The notes under the pieces were generated by a model that searched no databases, was not told the DNA's origin, and saw nothing but the letters and a program-made list of their open reading frames with translations. A stretch of DNA of 64,000 bases. It comes from Pseudomonas sp. ADAK13 (GTDB taxonomy: Bacteria > Pseudomonadota > Gammaproteobacteria > Pseudomonadales > Pseudomonadaceae). The DNA lies in the NCBI RefSeq assembly GCF_012935715.1, contig NZ_CP052860.1, positions 6,386,001 to 6,450,000 of the forward strand, read 5' to 3'. Both the position numbers and the translations under genes were made by a program. Positions 36,497-45,873 of this stretch are shown here, one piece after another (within the stretch, counting starts at the first letter, position 1; every line of letters begins with the position of its first letter).

Positions 36497-38713
36497 CTAG
36501 TCGCTCGATTGCGCCACTTTTTCTCCTGGCTGGTTGTAGTGGGCCAGCGGCGATTGCGGATCGAGCAGCGAGGTGCGGATGAAGTGCAGGTAGCTTTCCA
36601 CCCGTCTCAGGGCTGAAGTCTCAAAGTGTCCGGCGAATGGCTCATCGGTCTGTTGCACGCACTCGATGGCGTGCTCGACAGCCTCCAGCGCGCGCTGCAA
36701 ATGACCGGGCCCAGGCTTGACGAACAACCGCACCAGTGCGCGACCCATTGCCCGGATGGCGAGGCGCCAGGGCATGCTCTCGGCGTAACAGGCCTGCGCC
36801 GGCAACCGGGCCTGCTCGCGGCGCAACTCGATGATGGCGTGCCCCACGTCCAGTACCACGAACGTCCAGCGCAGCAGGCGATGCTGCACCGATGCCCTGC
36901 CCGCCGCAAAGTTGTAGGCCTGGTTGAGCAGGTCGCGGGTGCCGCTTTCGAAACCCGAGCCCAGCGCTGGCAACGGCGCGCTGATGGCAACCACCACCTG
37001 GCGGCGCACATCCTGTTCCAGCCGGCGCCACAGCCAAGGGCTGTTGGGCGGCAGGATGATCGCCCCCGCCGCAGCGCACACCAGCATGCCAAACACCATG
37101 GCGAGATAGTCATTGATCAGCCCGTAGGGGTTGTACAGCGTCAGGTTGGCAGGCACTGAACTGGTGCCGAAAAACACCAGCATGCCCAGGCCATAGCCGG
37201 CCCATTGCGGCCTCGCCAGCCAGAACGAACCCAGTACGATCACCGGCGCCATGACCACGCACAGCAACGGAAAACCGTCGATCATCGGGTACACGAAAAA
37301 CACTTCGAAAATGCCAATCACCGCTGCCAGCAGCGTGCCGCAGGCGATTTGAAACGACATGCGCCTGGGGTTGGCAGAGAACGCCGACAGGCCTACGGTC
37401 AGCGCCGACACCAAGGTCATGGCCGCGCCGCTGGGCCAACTGGTGGCGATCCACAACGTACTGAGCACCAGCAACACCACCGCGGCGCGCAACCCGGCCG
37501 CAAGGGTCGCCAGCCAGTTGGTCCGAGGTTGAAACGGTTCGTTCCATTGCTCTCGCACATGGTTGTGATCGGCGAGGGACGCATGGGTCTGGGCGTAGCT
37601 GTGCAGCTCGTCGACAAAGCGGTAGAGCAGTTCATACGCGGTGTGAAAGTCGAGCAGGTCATCGGCTACGGGAGCGGTATGTTGCAACGACGCACGCAGA
37701 CGCCGGACCCGGTCTGGCAAGCCGGCTTTGTAGACTTTCAGTTCGGTGGACAGCACGGCCGCGTCACGGTCCGTCAACGGGTGCCCGGCGAAGGGTTTGA
37801 GCAGCTCGACTAACGCGATCAACCCCGGATCGACGGCCTGGACCACCTCCACACCTCCGCGCAGGCGAACCCGTTCAAGCAGTTGATGCAGTGCGTTGAA
37901 ACGTGTGGTGATCGCCATGAACTCGCTGTTGAGGCGGTTGATTCGCCCATTGCGCTGGCGCATGTAAGGGTCTTCGAACACGCTGACGCTGCGCATTACT
38001 TCCAGGCCAACGGCCTCGGCGATAAACCCCAGGTTGGCGCTCTCGAAGGCCGACTGGTCACCGGTATCACGCAGGCGCTGCCGCACAAACCCGGCAAAGC
38101 GGCCAAAGCGTTGGTACAGCGTGTTGCGCATCGCCACGCTGGAGGTTTTAGGCAATACGGTGGCGCTGATCAGCGTCGCGCAGACGATCCCCAAGGTGAT
38201 CTCCAGCACTCGCCAGACGGCCGCCATGAATACCTGCTGCGGATGGCCCACCACGGGAAGCCCGACCATCACCGCCGTGTAGCCGGCGAGCACAAACCCA
38301 TAGGCGCGAAAGTTGCGATTGCGCGCGGCGCCCCCGGAACACAGCCCCACCCACAATGCCAGGCCCGCGAGAAACAGCTCGGTGCTCTGGGCAAACAGGG
38401 CCATCAACAGCACCATGAACGATGAGCCCACCAGCGTGCCGATGAAGCGATAGATACTCTTGGCGAGGACGTGCCCGCTGTGGGGCTGCATCACGATAAA
38501 CACGGTGGTGATCGCGGTGCTCGGTTGTGGCAGTTCCAGGCGCATCGCCAGCCACAGAGTCAGGTACGAGGCGATCAATACCTTGCCCAGGTAGATCCAC
38601 ATTACCCCATCGCTGCGGGCCCACTCCATGAAGCCCCGGCGCCAGGGCAGCGACACCAGCCAGCGGCCCGCTCTACCGGCGATATTGAAACGACGAACAG
38701 TGAGTCGAGGCAC
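36497..38713 (-). CDS. FUSC-family membrane transporter (AaeB/YccS-like)
   Basis: 738 residues with two blocks of about five to six membrane helices separated by a large cytoplasmic domain, the FUSC/aromatic-acid exporter (AaeB, YccS) arrangement. It starts with GTG at 38713 with GGAAGG five bases upstream; a later ATG at 38629 would cut into the first conserved segment. AaeB homologues export hydroxylated aromatic acids together with an AaeA adaptor, which is not seen here. Substrate unknown. Confidence 0.85.
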   Translation of the reverse strand: MPRLTVRRFNIAGRAGRWLVSLPWRRGFMEWARSDGVMWIYLGKVLIASYLTLWLAMRLELPQPSTAITTVFIVMQPHSGHVLAKSIYRFIGTLVGSSFMVLLMALFAQSTELFLAGLALWVGLCSGGAARNRNFRAYGFVLAGYTAVMVGLPVVGHPQQVFMAAVWRVLEITLGIVCATLISATVLPKTSSVAMRNTLYQRFGRFAGFVRQRLRDTGDQSAFESANLGFIAEAVGLEVMRSVSVFEDPYMRQRNGRINRLNSEFMAITTRFNALHQLLERVRLRGGVEVVQAVDPGLIALVELLKPFAGHPLTDRDAAVLSTELKVYKAGLPDRVRRLRASLQHTAPVADDLLDFHTAYELLYRFVDELHSYAQTHASLADHNHVREQWNEPFQPRTNWLATLAAGLRAAVVLLVLSTLWIATSWPSGAAMTLVSALTVGLSAFSANPRRMSFQIACGTLLAAVIGIFEVFFVYPMIDGFPLLCVVMAPVIVLGSFWLARPQWAGYGLGMLVFFGTSSVPANLTLYNPYGLINDYLAMVFGMLVCAAAGAIILPPNSPWLWRRLEQDVRRQVVVAISAPLPALGSGFESGTRDLLNQAYNFAAGRASVQHRLLRWTFVVLDVGHAIIELRREQARLPAQACYAESMPWRLAIRAMGRALVRLFVKPGPGHLQRALEAVEHAIECVQQTDEPFAGHFETSALRRVESYLHFIRTSLLDPQSPLAHYNQPGEKVAQSSD

Positions 38714-38884
38714 GCGACCTTCCGGCTGACGGGAAATGGGGCGGCGACTCTAGGGGCTTCCATGCGCCCCGGTAAGTCATCAAAAACGTGAATGACTGTT
38801 ACGTAAACATCCACAATAAATAGCGTTTACAGCGATGGATGAGTTCATGCCACACTAAAAAAACGTTCCACCTGGAGAACATCG

Positions 38885-39832
38885 ATGGACATCCTGCAGA
38901 ACATGCGCATCTTCCGCTGCGTCGCCGAAGTCGGCAGTTTTACCGGCGCGGCAGCGCAGCTGAACAGCAACACCACGCATATTTCCCGCTCCATTTCCAA
39001 CCTTGAAAGCCACCTGCGAACCCGCTTGTTCAACCGCACCACACGCCGCACCGCGCTGACCGAATCCGGCAAGCGTTACCTGTTGCGCTGCGAGCAAATC
39101 CTGCGCTCCGTCGAGGAAGCGGAACTGGAAGCCGGCGACGCCCACACACGCCCTACCGGCCAGTTGAAAGTGCACTCGATGACCGGCATCGGCCAGCACT
39201 ACGTGGTGGACGCCATCGCCCGCTACCGCAAGAACTACCCCGACGTGACCTTCAACCTGAGCATGAGTAACCGCACGCCGAACCTGGTCAACGAAGGGTT
39301 CGACGTGTCGATTGTGTTGGCCATTGACCTGCCCGATTCAAGCCACGTTTCACAGAAACTGGGCACGACCTACAGCATCGTCTGCGCCTCACCGTCCTAC
39401 ATAAAAACCCATGGTGCCGCGCAAACACCGCAAGACCTGCTCAACCACGCCTGCCTGCGGCTGGTCAGCCCGGTGATCCCGCTGGAAGACTGGACGTTCG
39501 ACGGCCCCCACGGCCAGGAGAGCGTCACCATCAGCAGCTCGCCGTTCCTGGTGGACTCGGTCGACGCCATGAAGACCGCCATCAGCAACGACATGGGCGT
39601 GGGCATCCTGCCGGTGCATGCGGCAATCAAGGGGCTGCGCAGCGGCACTCTGGTGCGAGTCCTGCCCGAGTACCGCCTGGAAGAACTGAGCCTGTACGCC
39701 ATCTACCCTTCCCGGCACTACCTGGATGCAAAAATCAAAACCTGGGTGGAGTACCTGCGCAGCTCCCTGCCAGAAGTGCTGGCCGACCACAAAGCCGTAC
39801 TGAAGATTCGCGACAGGGTCAGCCACGGCTGA
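38885..39832 (+). CDS. LysR-family transcriptional regulator
   Basis: 315 residues: LysR helix-turn-helix (GSFTGAAAQLNSNTTHISRSI) and effector domain. CTGGAG precedes the ATG. The stop codon abuts the end of the convergent dxr-like gene without a gap. It is divergent from the FUSC exporter with a 171-bp intergenic region, so it may regulate that exporter. Confidence 0.9.
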   Translation: MDILQNMRIFRCVAEVGSFTGAAAQLNSNTTHISRSISNLESHLRTRLFNRTTRRTALTESGKRYLLRCEQILRSVEEAELEAGDAHTRPTGQLKVHSMTGIGQHYVVDAIARYRKNYPDVTFNLSMSNRTPNLVNEGFDVSIVLAIDLPDSSHVSQKLGTTYSIVCASPSYIKTHGAAQTPQDLLNHACLRLVSPVIPLEDWTFDGPHGQESVTISSSPFLVDSVDAMKTAISNDMGVGILPVHAAIKGLRSGTLVRVLPEYRLEELSLYAIYPSRHYLDAKIKTWVEYLRSSLPEVLADHKAVLKIRDRVSHG

Positions 39833-41074
39833 TCATCGCTGATGGCGCTGGTTGAGCCATCCGAGGGCCCAGCGGCGGGCACTGGCGTCGGCCTCCATGA
39901 CGCCATACAGATCCGTCACCGCCACCACCGGCTCCTTGTCCAGCACATGCCGGATGCAATCGGCGATCTGCATGAAGCCGATGCGTCCGTCCAGAAAGGC
40001 CTGCACCGCGACCTCATTGGCCGCATTGAGCGACGCCGGTGCCGTGCCGCCCACATCCGCCACCTCGCGCGCCAGGGCCAGGCAAGGAAAGCGCTTCTCG
40101 TCCGGCACTTCGAAATCCAGTCGGGCCACCTTGAACAAATCCAGTGGTTCAACCCCTGAATCAATCCGCTGCGGCCAGGCCAGGGCATGGCTGATGGGCG
40201 TGCGCATGTCCGGGTTCCCCAACTGCGCGAGCATTGAGCCGTCGACATAATCCACCAGCGAATGGACGACGCTTTGCGGATGGATCACTACCTCGACCTG
40301 GGACGGCCTGGCGCCGAATAACCAGCAGGCCTCGATCAGTTCGAGTCCCTTGTTCATCAGGGTGGCCGAGTCCACCGAAATCTTGCGGCCCATGGACCAT
40401 TTCGGGTGAGCGCAGGCTTGGTCCGGCGTCACGCTGTGCAGTTGCGCCATCGGCGTTTGGCGAAACGGCCCGCCGGAGCCAGTCAACAGGATGCGCCGCA
40501 CGCCCGCATGGGCCAGGCCGTGCTGAGCATGGGACGGCAGGCACTGAAAGATTGCGTTGTGCTCGCTGTCCAGCGGTAACAGCACCGCCCCACTGCTGCG
40601 CACCGCCTGCATGAACAACGCACCGGACATCACCAGCGCCTCTTTGTTGGCCAGGAGGATTTTCTTGCCGGCCTCGACGGCGGCCATCGTTGCATTCAAG
40701 CCCGCCGCACCGACGATAGCGGCCACCACCGTGTCCACATCCCGGTGACCGGCGATGAATTTCAGACCGCTTTCGCCACCCACGACCTGGGTCTGCGAGC
40801 CCTCCTCCAACAGCTGCTTCTGCAGCGTCGCCACGGCTTGCGGCGTGGGTACCACGGCGTAGTCCGGGCGGTGCAACAAGCATTGTTTTTTCAACAGCTC
40901 CAGTTGGGTGAACCCGCTGAGGGCGAAGACTTTATAGCGCTCGGGGTGACGCGCGATAACGTCCAATACGTTGACGCCCACCGAACCGGTAGCGCCCAGT
41001 ACGCTGATGGTTTGCAAGCGTTGACGGGTGGCGATCACCTGGCGAATGACTTTTTTGCGCGGAATAAGCGACAT
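39833..41074 (-). CDS. dxr: 1-deoxy-D-xylulose-5-phosphate reductoisomerase, stand-alone copy
   Basis: 413 residues, against about 400 for the usual enzyme, with a ~20-residue basic N-terminal extension. It would catalyse the DXP to 2-C-methylerythritol-4-phosphate step of the MEP isoprenoid pathway. The NADPH motif GATGSVG (residues 27-33), metal ligands D169, E171 and E245, the NKGLE segment and the flexible-loop tryptophan W226 ([11 protein letters not shown]) are all present. Dxr in Pseudomonas normally sits in the frr-uppS-cdsA-dxr-rseP block; none of those genes is here, so this is probably a second copy. The Shine-Dalgarno site is weak. Confidence 0.9.
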   Translation of the reverse strand: MSLIPRKKVIRQVIATRQRLQTISVLGATGSVGVNVLDVIARHPERYKVFALSGFTQLELLKKQCLLHRPDYAVVPTPQAVATLQKQLLEEGSQTQVVGGESGLKFIAGHRDVDTVVAAIVGAAGLNATMAAVEAGKKILLANKEALVMSGALFMQAVRSSGAVLLPLDSEHNAIFQCLPSHAQHGLAHAGVRRILLTGSGGPFRQTPMAQLHSVTPDQACAHPKWSMGRKISVDSATLMNKGLELIEACWLFGARPSQVEVVIHPQSVVHSLVDYVDGSMLAQLGNPDMRTPISHALAWPQRIDSGVEPLDLFKVARLDFEVPDEKRFPCLALAREVADVGGTAPASLNAANEVAVQAFLDGRIGFMQIADCIRHVLDKEPVVAVTDLYGVMEADASARRWALGWLNQRHQR

Positions 41075-41203
41075 GACGTAATGAGCCTGACGTAGAGAAA
41101 ACAGCCGCCATTAACCAAGGAAAGTGCCAGCGCCGTCATCGCGATAACGCCAACAACTGTCGCAAAAAAGCCAAGCCTTCGATCGGCTCGAAAACGGGCC
41201 TTG

Positions 41204-41261
41204 GTCATAACGACTACAGCACGTCATAAGGACTACATAAAACTTGTGTCATATCGACTAC
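41204..41261. promoter_or_regulatory. Three 14-bp direct repeats
   Basis: GTCATAACGACTAC (41204-41217), GTCATAAGGACTAC (41223-41236) and GTCATATCGACTAC (41248-41261) are direct copies with 12 of 14 bases invariant and start-to-start spacing of 19 and 25. They lie in the 282-bp region between the divergent dxr-like and SDR genes, followed by AT-rich DNA. They look like an array of regulator sites for the SDR promoter or for both. Confidence 0.65.
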
Positions 41262-41356
41262 TAAAAATATATCTAACTGATTTATAGGAACTTTTCATAT
41301 GGCATGAATCCTGATCAGTGCTGCGCGCCCCTTTGGCAACCTATAAAGAGAACCCC

Positions 41357-42100
41357 ATGAACAATGACTTCAACCACCGCCTTGCCGTAGTGACCGGTGC
41401 CAGTTCAGGTATCGGCCTGGCCGTCACCTGCAAGCTGCTTGAACAAGGTGCACACGTGGTCGCCATGTCGCGACAGATTGGCGAATTGGGCGCATTGGCG
41501 GAGCGTTTTGGCGAGCAGCTCTACTGGCTGGCGGGGGATGTCACCCAGGCTGCCGATCAGGCACGCCTGGCGCAGTTGACGGCGTCCATCGGACCGGTGG
41601 ATTACCTCGTGCCCAATGCCGGGATCGCACAACTGGCCGATGGCCTGGACCTGGCCGCATTTGACCGGCAATGGGCCGTCAATGGAGCCGCGGCTCTCAA
41701 CACCCTCGGCAGCCTGCGTGGGCAAATGGCCGCCCAGGCATCAGTGGTGTTTATCGGCACGTTCCTGGAGCTGGCGACCTTCCCTGGGCTCGCCGCGTAT
41801 ATCGCGTCGAAGGCCGCCTTGCGGGCGCAAATGCGCACCCTGGCGGTGGAGCTGGCGCCCCATGGCATTCGTCTGAACATGGTGTCGCCCGGCCCCACCG
41901 CCACGCCGATCTGGAGCACCTTGGGGCTCAGTGACGAAGCGTTGGGCGGCGTTGCCACCACGGTCAATCAGCGCCTGCTCAATGGGCAATTCCTAGAGCC
42001 GGGCGCTGTTGCCGATGTGATCCTGTTCCAGTTGAGCCAGGGCGCACGCAGTGTATTTGGCCAGGACTGGGTGGTCGACGGCGGCTACACCCTGCGTTGA
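41357..42100 (+). CDS. SDR oxidoreductase with Ser-to-Thr catalytic change
   Basis: 247-residue classical SDR: TGASSGIG cofactor motif (residues 13-20), NAG at 87-89, and Y148/K152 in YIASK. The catalytic serine, 13 residues before the tyrosine, aligns with T135 (FIGTFLE), an uncommon change that may slow or retune activity. AAGAG lies upstream of the ATG at 41357. Upstream are three direct repeats; downstream is a convergent MFS gene. Substrate unknown. Confidence 0.87.
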   Translation: MNNDFNHRLAVVTGASSGIGLAVTCKLLEQGAHVVAMSRQIGELGALAERFGEQLYWLAGDVTQAADQARLAQLTASIGPVDYLVPNAGIAQLADGLDLAAFDRQWAVNGAAALNTLGSLRGQMAAQASVVFIGTFLELATFPGLAAYIASKAALRAQMRTLAVELAPHGIRLNMVSPGPTATPIWSTLGLSDEALGGVATTVNQRLLNGQFLEPGAVADVILFQLSQGARSVFGQDWVVDGGYTLR

Positions 42101-42116
42101 CCATAGCCCCGCAGGC

Positions 42117-43283
42117 CTAATGCGCAGCGCACAGGTCTGCGGGCAGTGCCTTGGCGCCCCCGAACGCCAGGGCCTTCCACCCAATCACAAGCAATGACAG
42201 CGCGGCAAATATCAAGCCGCAGCCAATCACCCCGGTGGTGCCGAACGCATTGATAAACAGCCCGCCCACGGACGCACCGATCACCACGCCGGCATTCGCC
42301 GAAGACACATACAGGCTGGTTGCGAACTCATGCGCCTCGGGCGCCGACGAGGTCAGCCAGACTTGCGTGACCACCAGCCCGCAGGTATGTGCCGCGCCCC
42401 ACAGCAGCACAATCAAGCTCATCGACCACCACGACGGGCTGCCGAACGCATACAAAACCACGTACGCCGCCGCCAGCACAATGGGGTACAGCACCACCGT
42501 CGCCACCATGCTTTTGCCCAATAACCGGCCCACCAACAGGTTGCCCGTGACACCGCCCACGCCGAAGATCACCAGCATCATGCTGATGGCCCGGCCGTCC
42601 ATGCCGGTCTGGGTCTTGAGGTACTCGGCGGCATAGCTGTAGACCGAAAACATCGTGGTGAACACCAGCACCGTCGCGATGATCGCCAGCCACACCGGCA
42701 GGCTGCGCAGCACCGCCAGTTGCTTGCCGAAACTCAGCGGCATCGGGCGTTCATGATGGGGCAGTTTCAACAGCAGTCCGACACCTGCCAACCCCGTCGC
42801 CAAGGCGCAGAAGAAGAACGATGCCTCATAGGAAATACTCGCGCCCACCCATGTGGTCAGCGGCACCCCAAGCACCAGGCCCAAGGTGGTGCCCACCACG
42901 GCCAGGGCCGTGGCATGCGCCGCGCGGTCCTTGGGGTACAAGGACACCGCGGTGGAAAACGCAGCGGCAAAAAACACCGGGTGCAGCATCGCCGGAATCA
43001 CCCGCAACGCCATCAAGGTTTCGAAGTTCGGCGCAAACGCTGACAGCACGCTGCACACGGAAAAACCAAACAGCGCGCCCACCAGGATTTTCCTGCGCGC
43101 CAGACGCGACGCCATCAGCACCAGGAAGGGCCCCAGCACCGCCACGATCAGCGCAAACAAGCCCATCAATAACCCGGCCTGGGATACGCTGATACCGAAA
43201 CGTTCGACAATCATCGGCAAAATGCCGACCACACCAAACTCCAGGGTGTACAGGCCGAAAAGGCCCAGAATGATGTAGATCAC
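42117..43283 (-). CDS. MFS efflux transporter (AraJ/Bcr-like)
   Basis: 388 residues, about 12 membrane helices, of the drug-efflux/arabinose-efflux type (LYTLEFGVVGILPMI at the first helix; LMASRLARRKILVGALFGF loop). It begins with GTG at 43283, overlapping the stop of the upstream oxidoreductase gene by four bases (GTGA), so translation is coupled. Likely exports a compound linked to that enzyme or to the LysR effector. Confidence 0.87.
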   Translation of the reverse strand: MIYIILGLFGLYTLEFGVVGILPMIVERFGISVSQAGLLMGLFALIVAVLGPFLVLMASRLARRKILVGALFGFSVCSVLSAFAPNFETLMALRVIPAMLHPVFFAAAFSTAVSLYPKDRAAHATALAVVGTTLGLVLGVPLTTWVGASISYEASFFFCALATGLAGVGLLLKLPHHERPMPLSFGKQLAVLRSLPVWLAIIATVLVFTTMFSVYSYAAEYLKTQTGMDGRAISMMLVIFGVGGVTGNLLVGRLLGKSMVATVVLYPIVLAAAYVVLYAFGSPSWWSMSLIVLLWGAAHTCGLVVTQVWLTSSAPEAHEFATSLYVSSANAGVVIGASVGGLFINAFGTTGVIGCGLIFAALSLLVIGWKALAFGGAKALPADLCAAH

Positions 43284-44302
43284 CGGCCGACCTCGATCAC
43301 GATCTTGCCGAAGGCACCGTGCCCGAGATGAGCGAAGGCTTCGGGCACTTGATCGAAACCGTAGGTGTGATCGATTACCGGCTCGATGCCGTGGCGGTCG
43401 ATCATGGCAATCAGGTCTTCCAATGCCCGGCGCGGCCCCACGGAGATGCCGATGATGGAAGCCCGCTTACCCAGCAGGGCCATGACCGGCGCAGTCAATT
43501 GATCACTCTCCAACAAGCCGATCACCGAGATGCGACCGCCGTTGGCTACCGCGTGCAGGGAACGCGTGAGGTTGTCACCGCCGGCCATTTCCAGGATATG
43601 TTCGGCGCCACGCCCATCGGTCAGCGCCTGCACCGCCGTGTGCCATTCCGGTACCCGGCTGCGGTTGATGCCATGGGTGGCACCCAGCTCGATGGCGCGC
43701 GCGATCTTTTCATCGCTGCTACTGGTGATGATAACGCGGGCACCATTGGCCGCTGCCAGTTGCACCGCAAACAGCGAGACGCCACCGGTGCCCTGCACCA
43801 CCACGGTATGTCCGGCGTGCAGGTGGCCCAGTTCGAACAGCGCCATCCACGCCGTCAAGGCGGCCACTGGCAAGGTGCTGGCCTGCCCTGCGGTGAGGCT
43901 GAGGGGCGCATGCACACACCATTCGGCTGGCGTTGCCACGTACTCGGCGAGCATGCCGGGGAGCGGGCCACCCTGAGGCGGCGCTTCACTCCAGGACAGC
44001 GGAGCGCCATCGACCCACCCGGCAAAAAACGTCGACAGCAGCTTGTCGCCCACCTTGAAACGCGTAACGCCCTCGCCCACGGCGACCACCGTCCCCGCCA
44101 TGTCGGAGGCAGGCGTGAACGGAAAAGTGAGTTCCGCCCCCATGCTGTTATCCACCACTTCACCGTCGCGATAATTGAGCGAGACGGCCTCGACGCGCAC
44201 CAGCACTTCCCCCGCCTTCGCGGTGGGGCGTGGCACGTCGGCAAGGCGCAGTGTGTGCAGTCCCAGTGCAGGTATTTCCCAGCGTTTCATGGTGTCGATC
44301 AT
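43280..44302 (-). CDS. Zinc-less alcohol dehydrogenase/quinone-oxidoreductase-like enzyme (MDR)
   Basis: 340-residue medium-chain dehydrogenase. It has the GroES-like N-terminal domain (SLNYRDGEVV; GVTRFKVGDKLLS) and a Rossmann domain (VVVQGTGGVSLFAVQLAAANG). The structural and catalytic zinc cysteines are missing, as in quinone oxidoreductases. GAGGAA eight bases upstream supports the ATG at 44302. It is the first gene of a two-gene operon with an MFS exporter and is divergent from a LysR gene. Confidence 0.88.
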   Translation of the reverse strand: MIDTMKRWEIPALGLHTLRLADVPRPTAKAGEVLVRVEAVSLNYRDGEVVDNSMGAELTFPFTPASDMAGTVVAVGEGVTRFKVGDKLLSTFFAGWVDGAPLSWSEAPPQGGPLPGMLAEYVATPAEWCVHAPLSLTAGQASTLPVAALTAWMALFELGHLHAGHTVVVQGTGGVSLFAVQLAAANGARVIITSSSDEKIARAIELGATHGINRSRVPEWHTAVQALTDGRGAEHILEMAGGDNLTRSLHAVANGGRISVIGLLESDQLTAPVMALLGKRASIIGISVGPRRALEDLIAMIDRHGIEPVIDHTYGFDQVPEAFAHLGHGAFGKIVIEVGR

Positions 44303-44451
44303 CTTGGTATTCCTCGTGAATGGGCAATGCCACAAGGATATGGGCTTGGCCTCACGGGATTAAGGGGGCGCCGGCTCCACTGTCTACGGAGCTTTTGTTC
44401 CGCAATCGGGATAAGGTAGCCAGGCCTCGTCTCAGCCAAACCGGAGCCTCG

Positions 44452-45378
44452 ATGGACAGCCTCAACACCCTGAATGTTTTTGTGCAGGTCGCCGAAACCC
44501 GCAGCTTTGTCGCCGCCGGGCGCGTGCTGGGCGTAACGGCCTCGGCGGTCGGCAAGAGCGTGGTGCGCCTGGAGGAACGCCTGGGTGTGCGCCTGTTTAA
44601 CCGCAGCACCCGCAGCGTCACGCTGACTGCCGAGGGCGAGCTGTTCCTGGAGCGCAGCCGGCGCATCCTGATGGAGATCGACGAGGCCGAAGCCGAGCTT
44701 TCGCAAACCGTGTCGGCGCCCCGTGGCCGGCTCAAAGTCAGCCTGCCGCTGGTGGGCCACCCGTTTTTGCCGGTGCTCGCGCAGTTCAAGAAGACCTACC
44801 CCGAGGTCGAGTTGGACCTGAGCTTTACCGATCGCCGCGTGGACGTGGTAGAGGAAGGTTACGACGCCGTACTGCGCAGCGGCGAAGCGCCCGACTCGCG
44901 CCTTACCTCGCGCCTGCTGGGCGGCTACCGGATGCTGCTGGTGGCGTCACCGGCTTACCTGGCCGAATGCGGTACGCCGCAGCGGCCAGAAGATTTGGCC
45001 CACCATGCATGCATCAAATTCCGCTATCCCAACACCGGCAAGATGCAACGCTGGCCCCTGGGCCAGGACGGTGCTGAGCCCGAATTCCCGCTGCCCGCCG
45101 CGATGGTCTGCAACAACCTGGAAGCGCGCATCTGCTTTGCGGTGCAGGGCATCGGCATCGCTTACCTGGCGGATTTTGCCATCCGTGAATGGCTCGACAG
45201 CGGGCAATTGGTGCCGGTGCTCAAGGACTGTTCGGAAGCGGAGAACTTCCGGATCATGTGGCCCTCGGGCCGGCATCCAACGCCCAAGCTGCGGGTGTTT
45301 ATCGACTTCCTGCATGCCCACCTGTTTCCCGAGGATGGAGCTGGCAGCACCCGCGCAGACTGCCGGCCCAAGACCTGA
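44452..45378 (+). CDS. LysR-family transcriptional regulator
   Basis: 308 residues: winged helix (RSFVAAGRVLGVTASAVGKSVVRLE) and effector domain of the DmlR/AaeR-like group. CGGAGC precedes the ATG at 44452; a longer frame to 44320 runs through the promoter. It is divergent from the oxidoreductase-MFS operon and most likely controls it. It converges directly with the HxlR gene. Confidence 0.9.
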   Translation: MDSLNTLNVFVQVAETRSFVAAGRVLGVTASAVGKSVVRLEERLGVRLFNRSTRSVTLTAEGELFLERSRRILMEIDEAEAELSQTVSAPRGRLKVSLPLVGHPFLPVLAQFKKTYPEVELDLSFTDRRVDVVEEGYDAVLRSGEAPDSRLTSRLLGGYRMLLVASPAYLAECGTPQRPEDLAHHACIKFRYPNTGKMQRWPLGQDGAEPEFPLPAAMVCNNLEARICFAVQGIGIAYLADFAIREWLDSGQLVPVLKDCSEAENFRIMWPSGRHPTPKLRVFIDFLHAHLFPEDGAGSTRADCRPKT

Positions 45379-45783
45379 TCAGGGTGCTTGCTCAGCGTCA
45401 AACTGCTCCCGGGAACGCCTGAACTCACCGGCGTTTTCTACTACCCAGGTCCACAGCGGAATCATGTGCACCAGCAGTTGTTTGCCCAGCTCCGACAACT
45501 GGTATTCGACCTTGGGCGGCACTTCGTGAAAGTCATGGCGCAACACCAGGCCGTCGCGTTCCAGTTGGCGCAAGGTGCGCGTGAGCATGCGCTGGGTGAC
45601 GCCCTCCATGCGCCGGCCAATCTCGGCGTGGCGCAGTCGCCCGTTCACCCCCAACAGGTGCACGATGCCCAGTGACCAGCGGTTTCCCGCATGGGTCAAC
45701 ACCTGGCGCTTGAGCCCGTCCTCATCGGCGCTGAGGGCGTCGCAAGCGGCTTGTGAACGCCTGATGATCTCGTCGTTATCCAC
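45379..45783 (-). CDS. HxlR-family winged-helix regulator
   Basis: 134 residues with the HxlR/MarR-like winged helix (NRWSLGIVHLLGVNGRLRHAEIGRRM; MLTRTLRQLERDGLVLR). It starts at GTG 45783 with GGGAG upstream. HxlR proteins commonly regulate a divergent oxidoreductase in response to reactive carbonyls or quinones; the divergent NmrA-like gene 90 bases away fits. Confidence 0.9.
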   Translation of the reverse strand: MDNDEIIRRSQAACDALSADEDGLKRQVLTHAGNRWSLGIVHLLGVNGRLRHAEIGRRMEGVTQRMLTRTLRQLERDGLVLRHDFHEVPPKVEYQLSELGKQLLVHMIPLWTWVVENAGEFRRSREQFDAEQAP

Positions 45784-45873
45784 CTTCTACTCCCGGTATC
45801 ACTGGTGTGCCTTCTTATGCGCGGTCGGCAATTCTGCAAGCATGGCACGACTTTCACCTGAACCGAGAACCCT

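Noticed and set aside
41204..41261. REP or transposon end repeats
   Set aside because: The three copies are direct, not inverted, and lack the GC-rich hairpin and flanking duplication of REPs or transposon ends.
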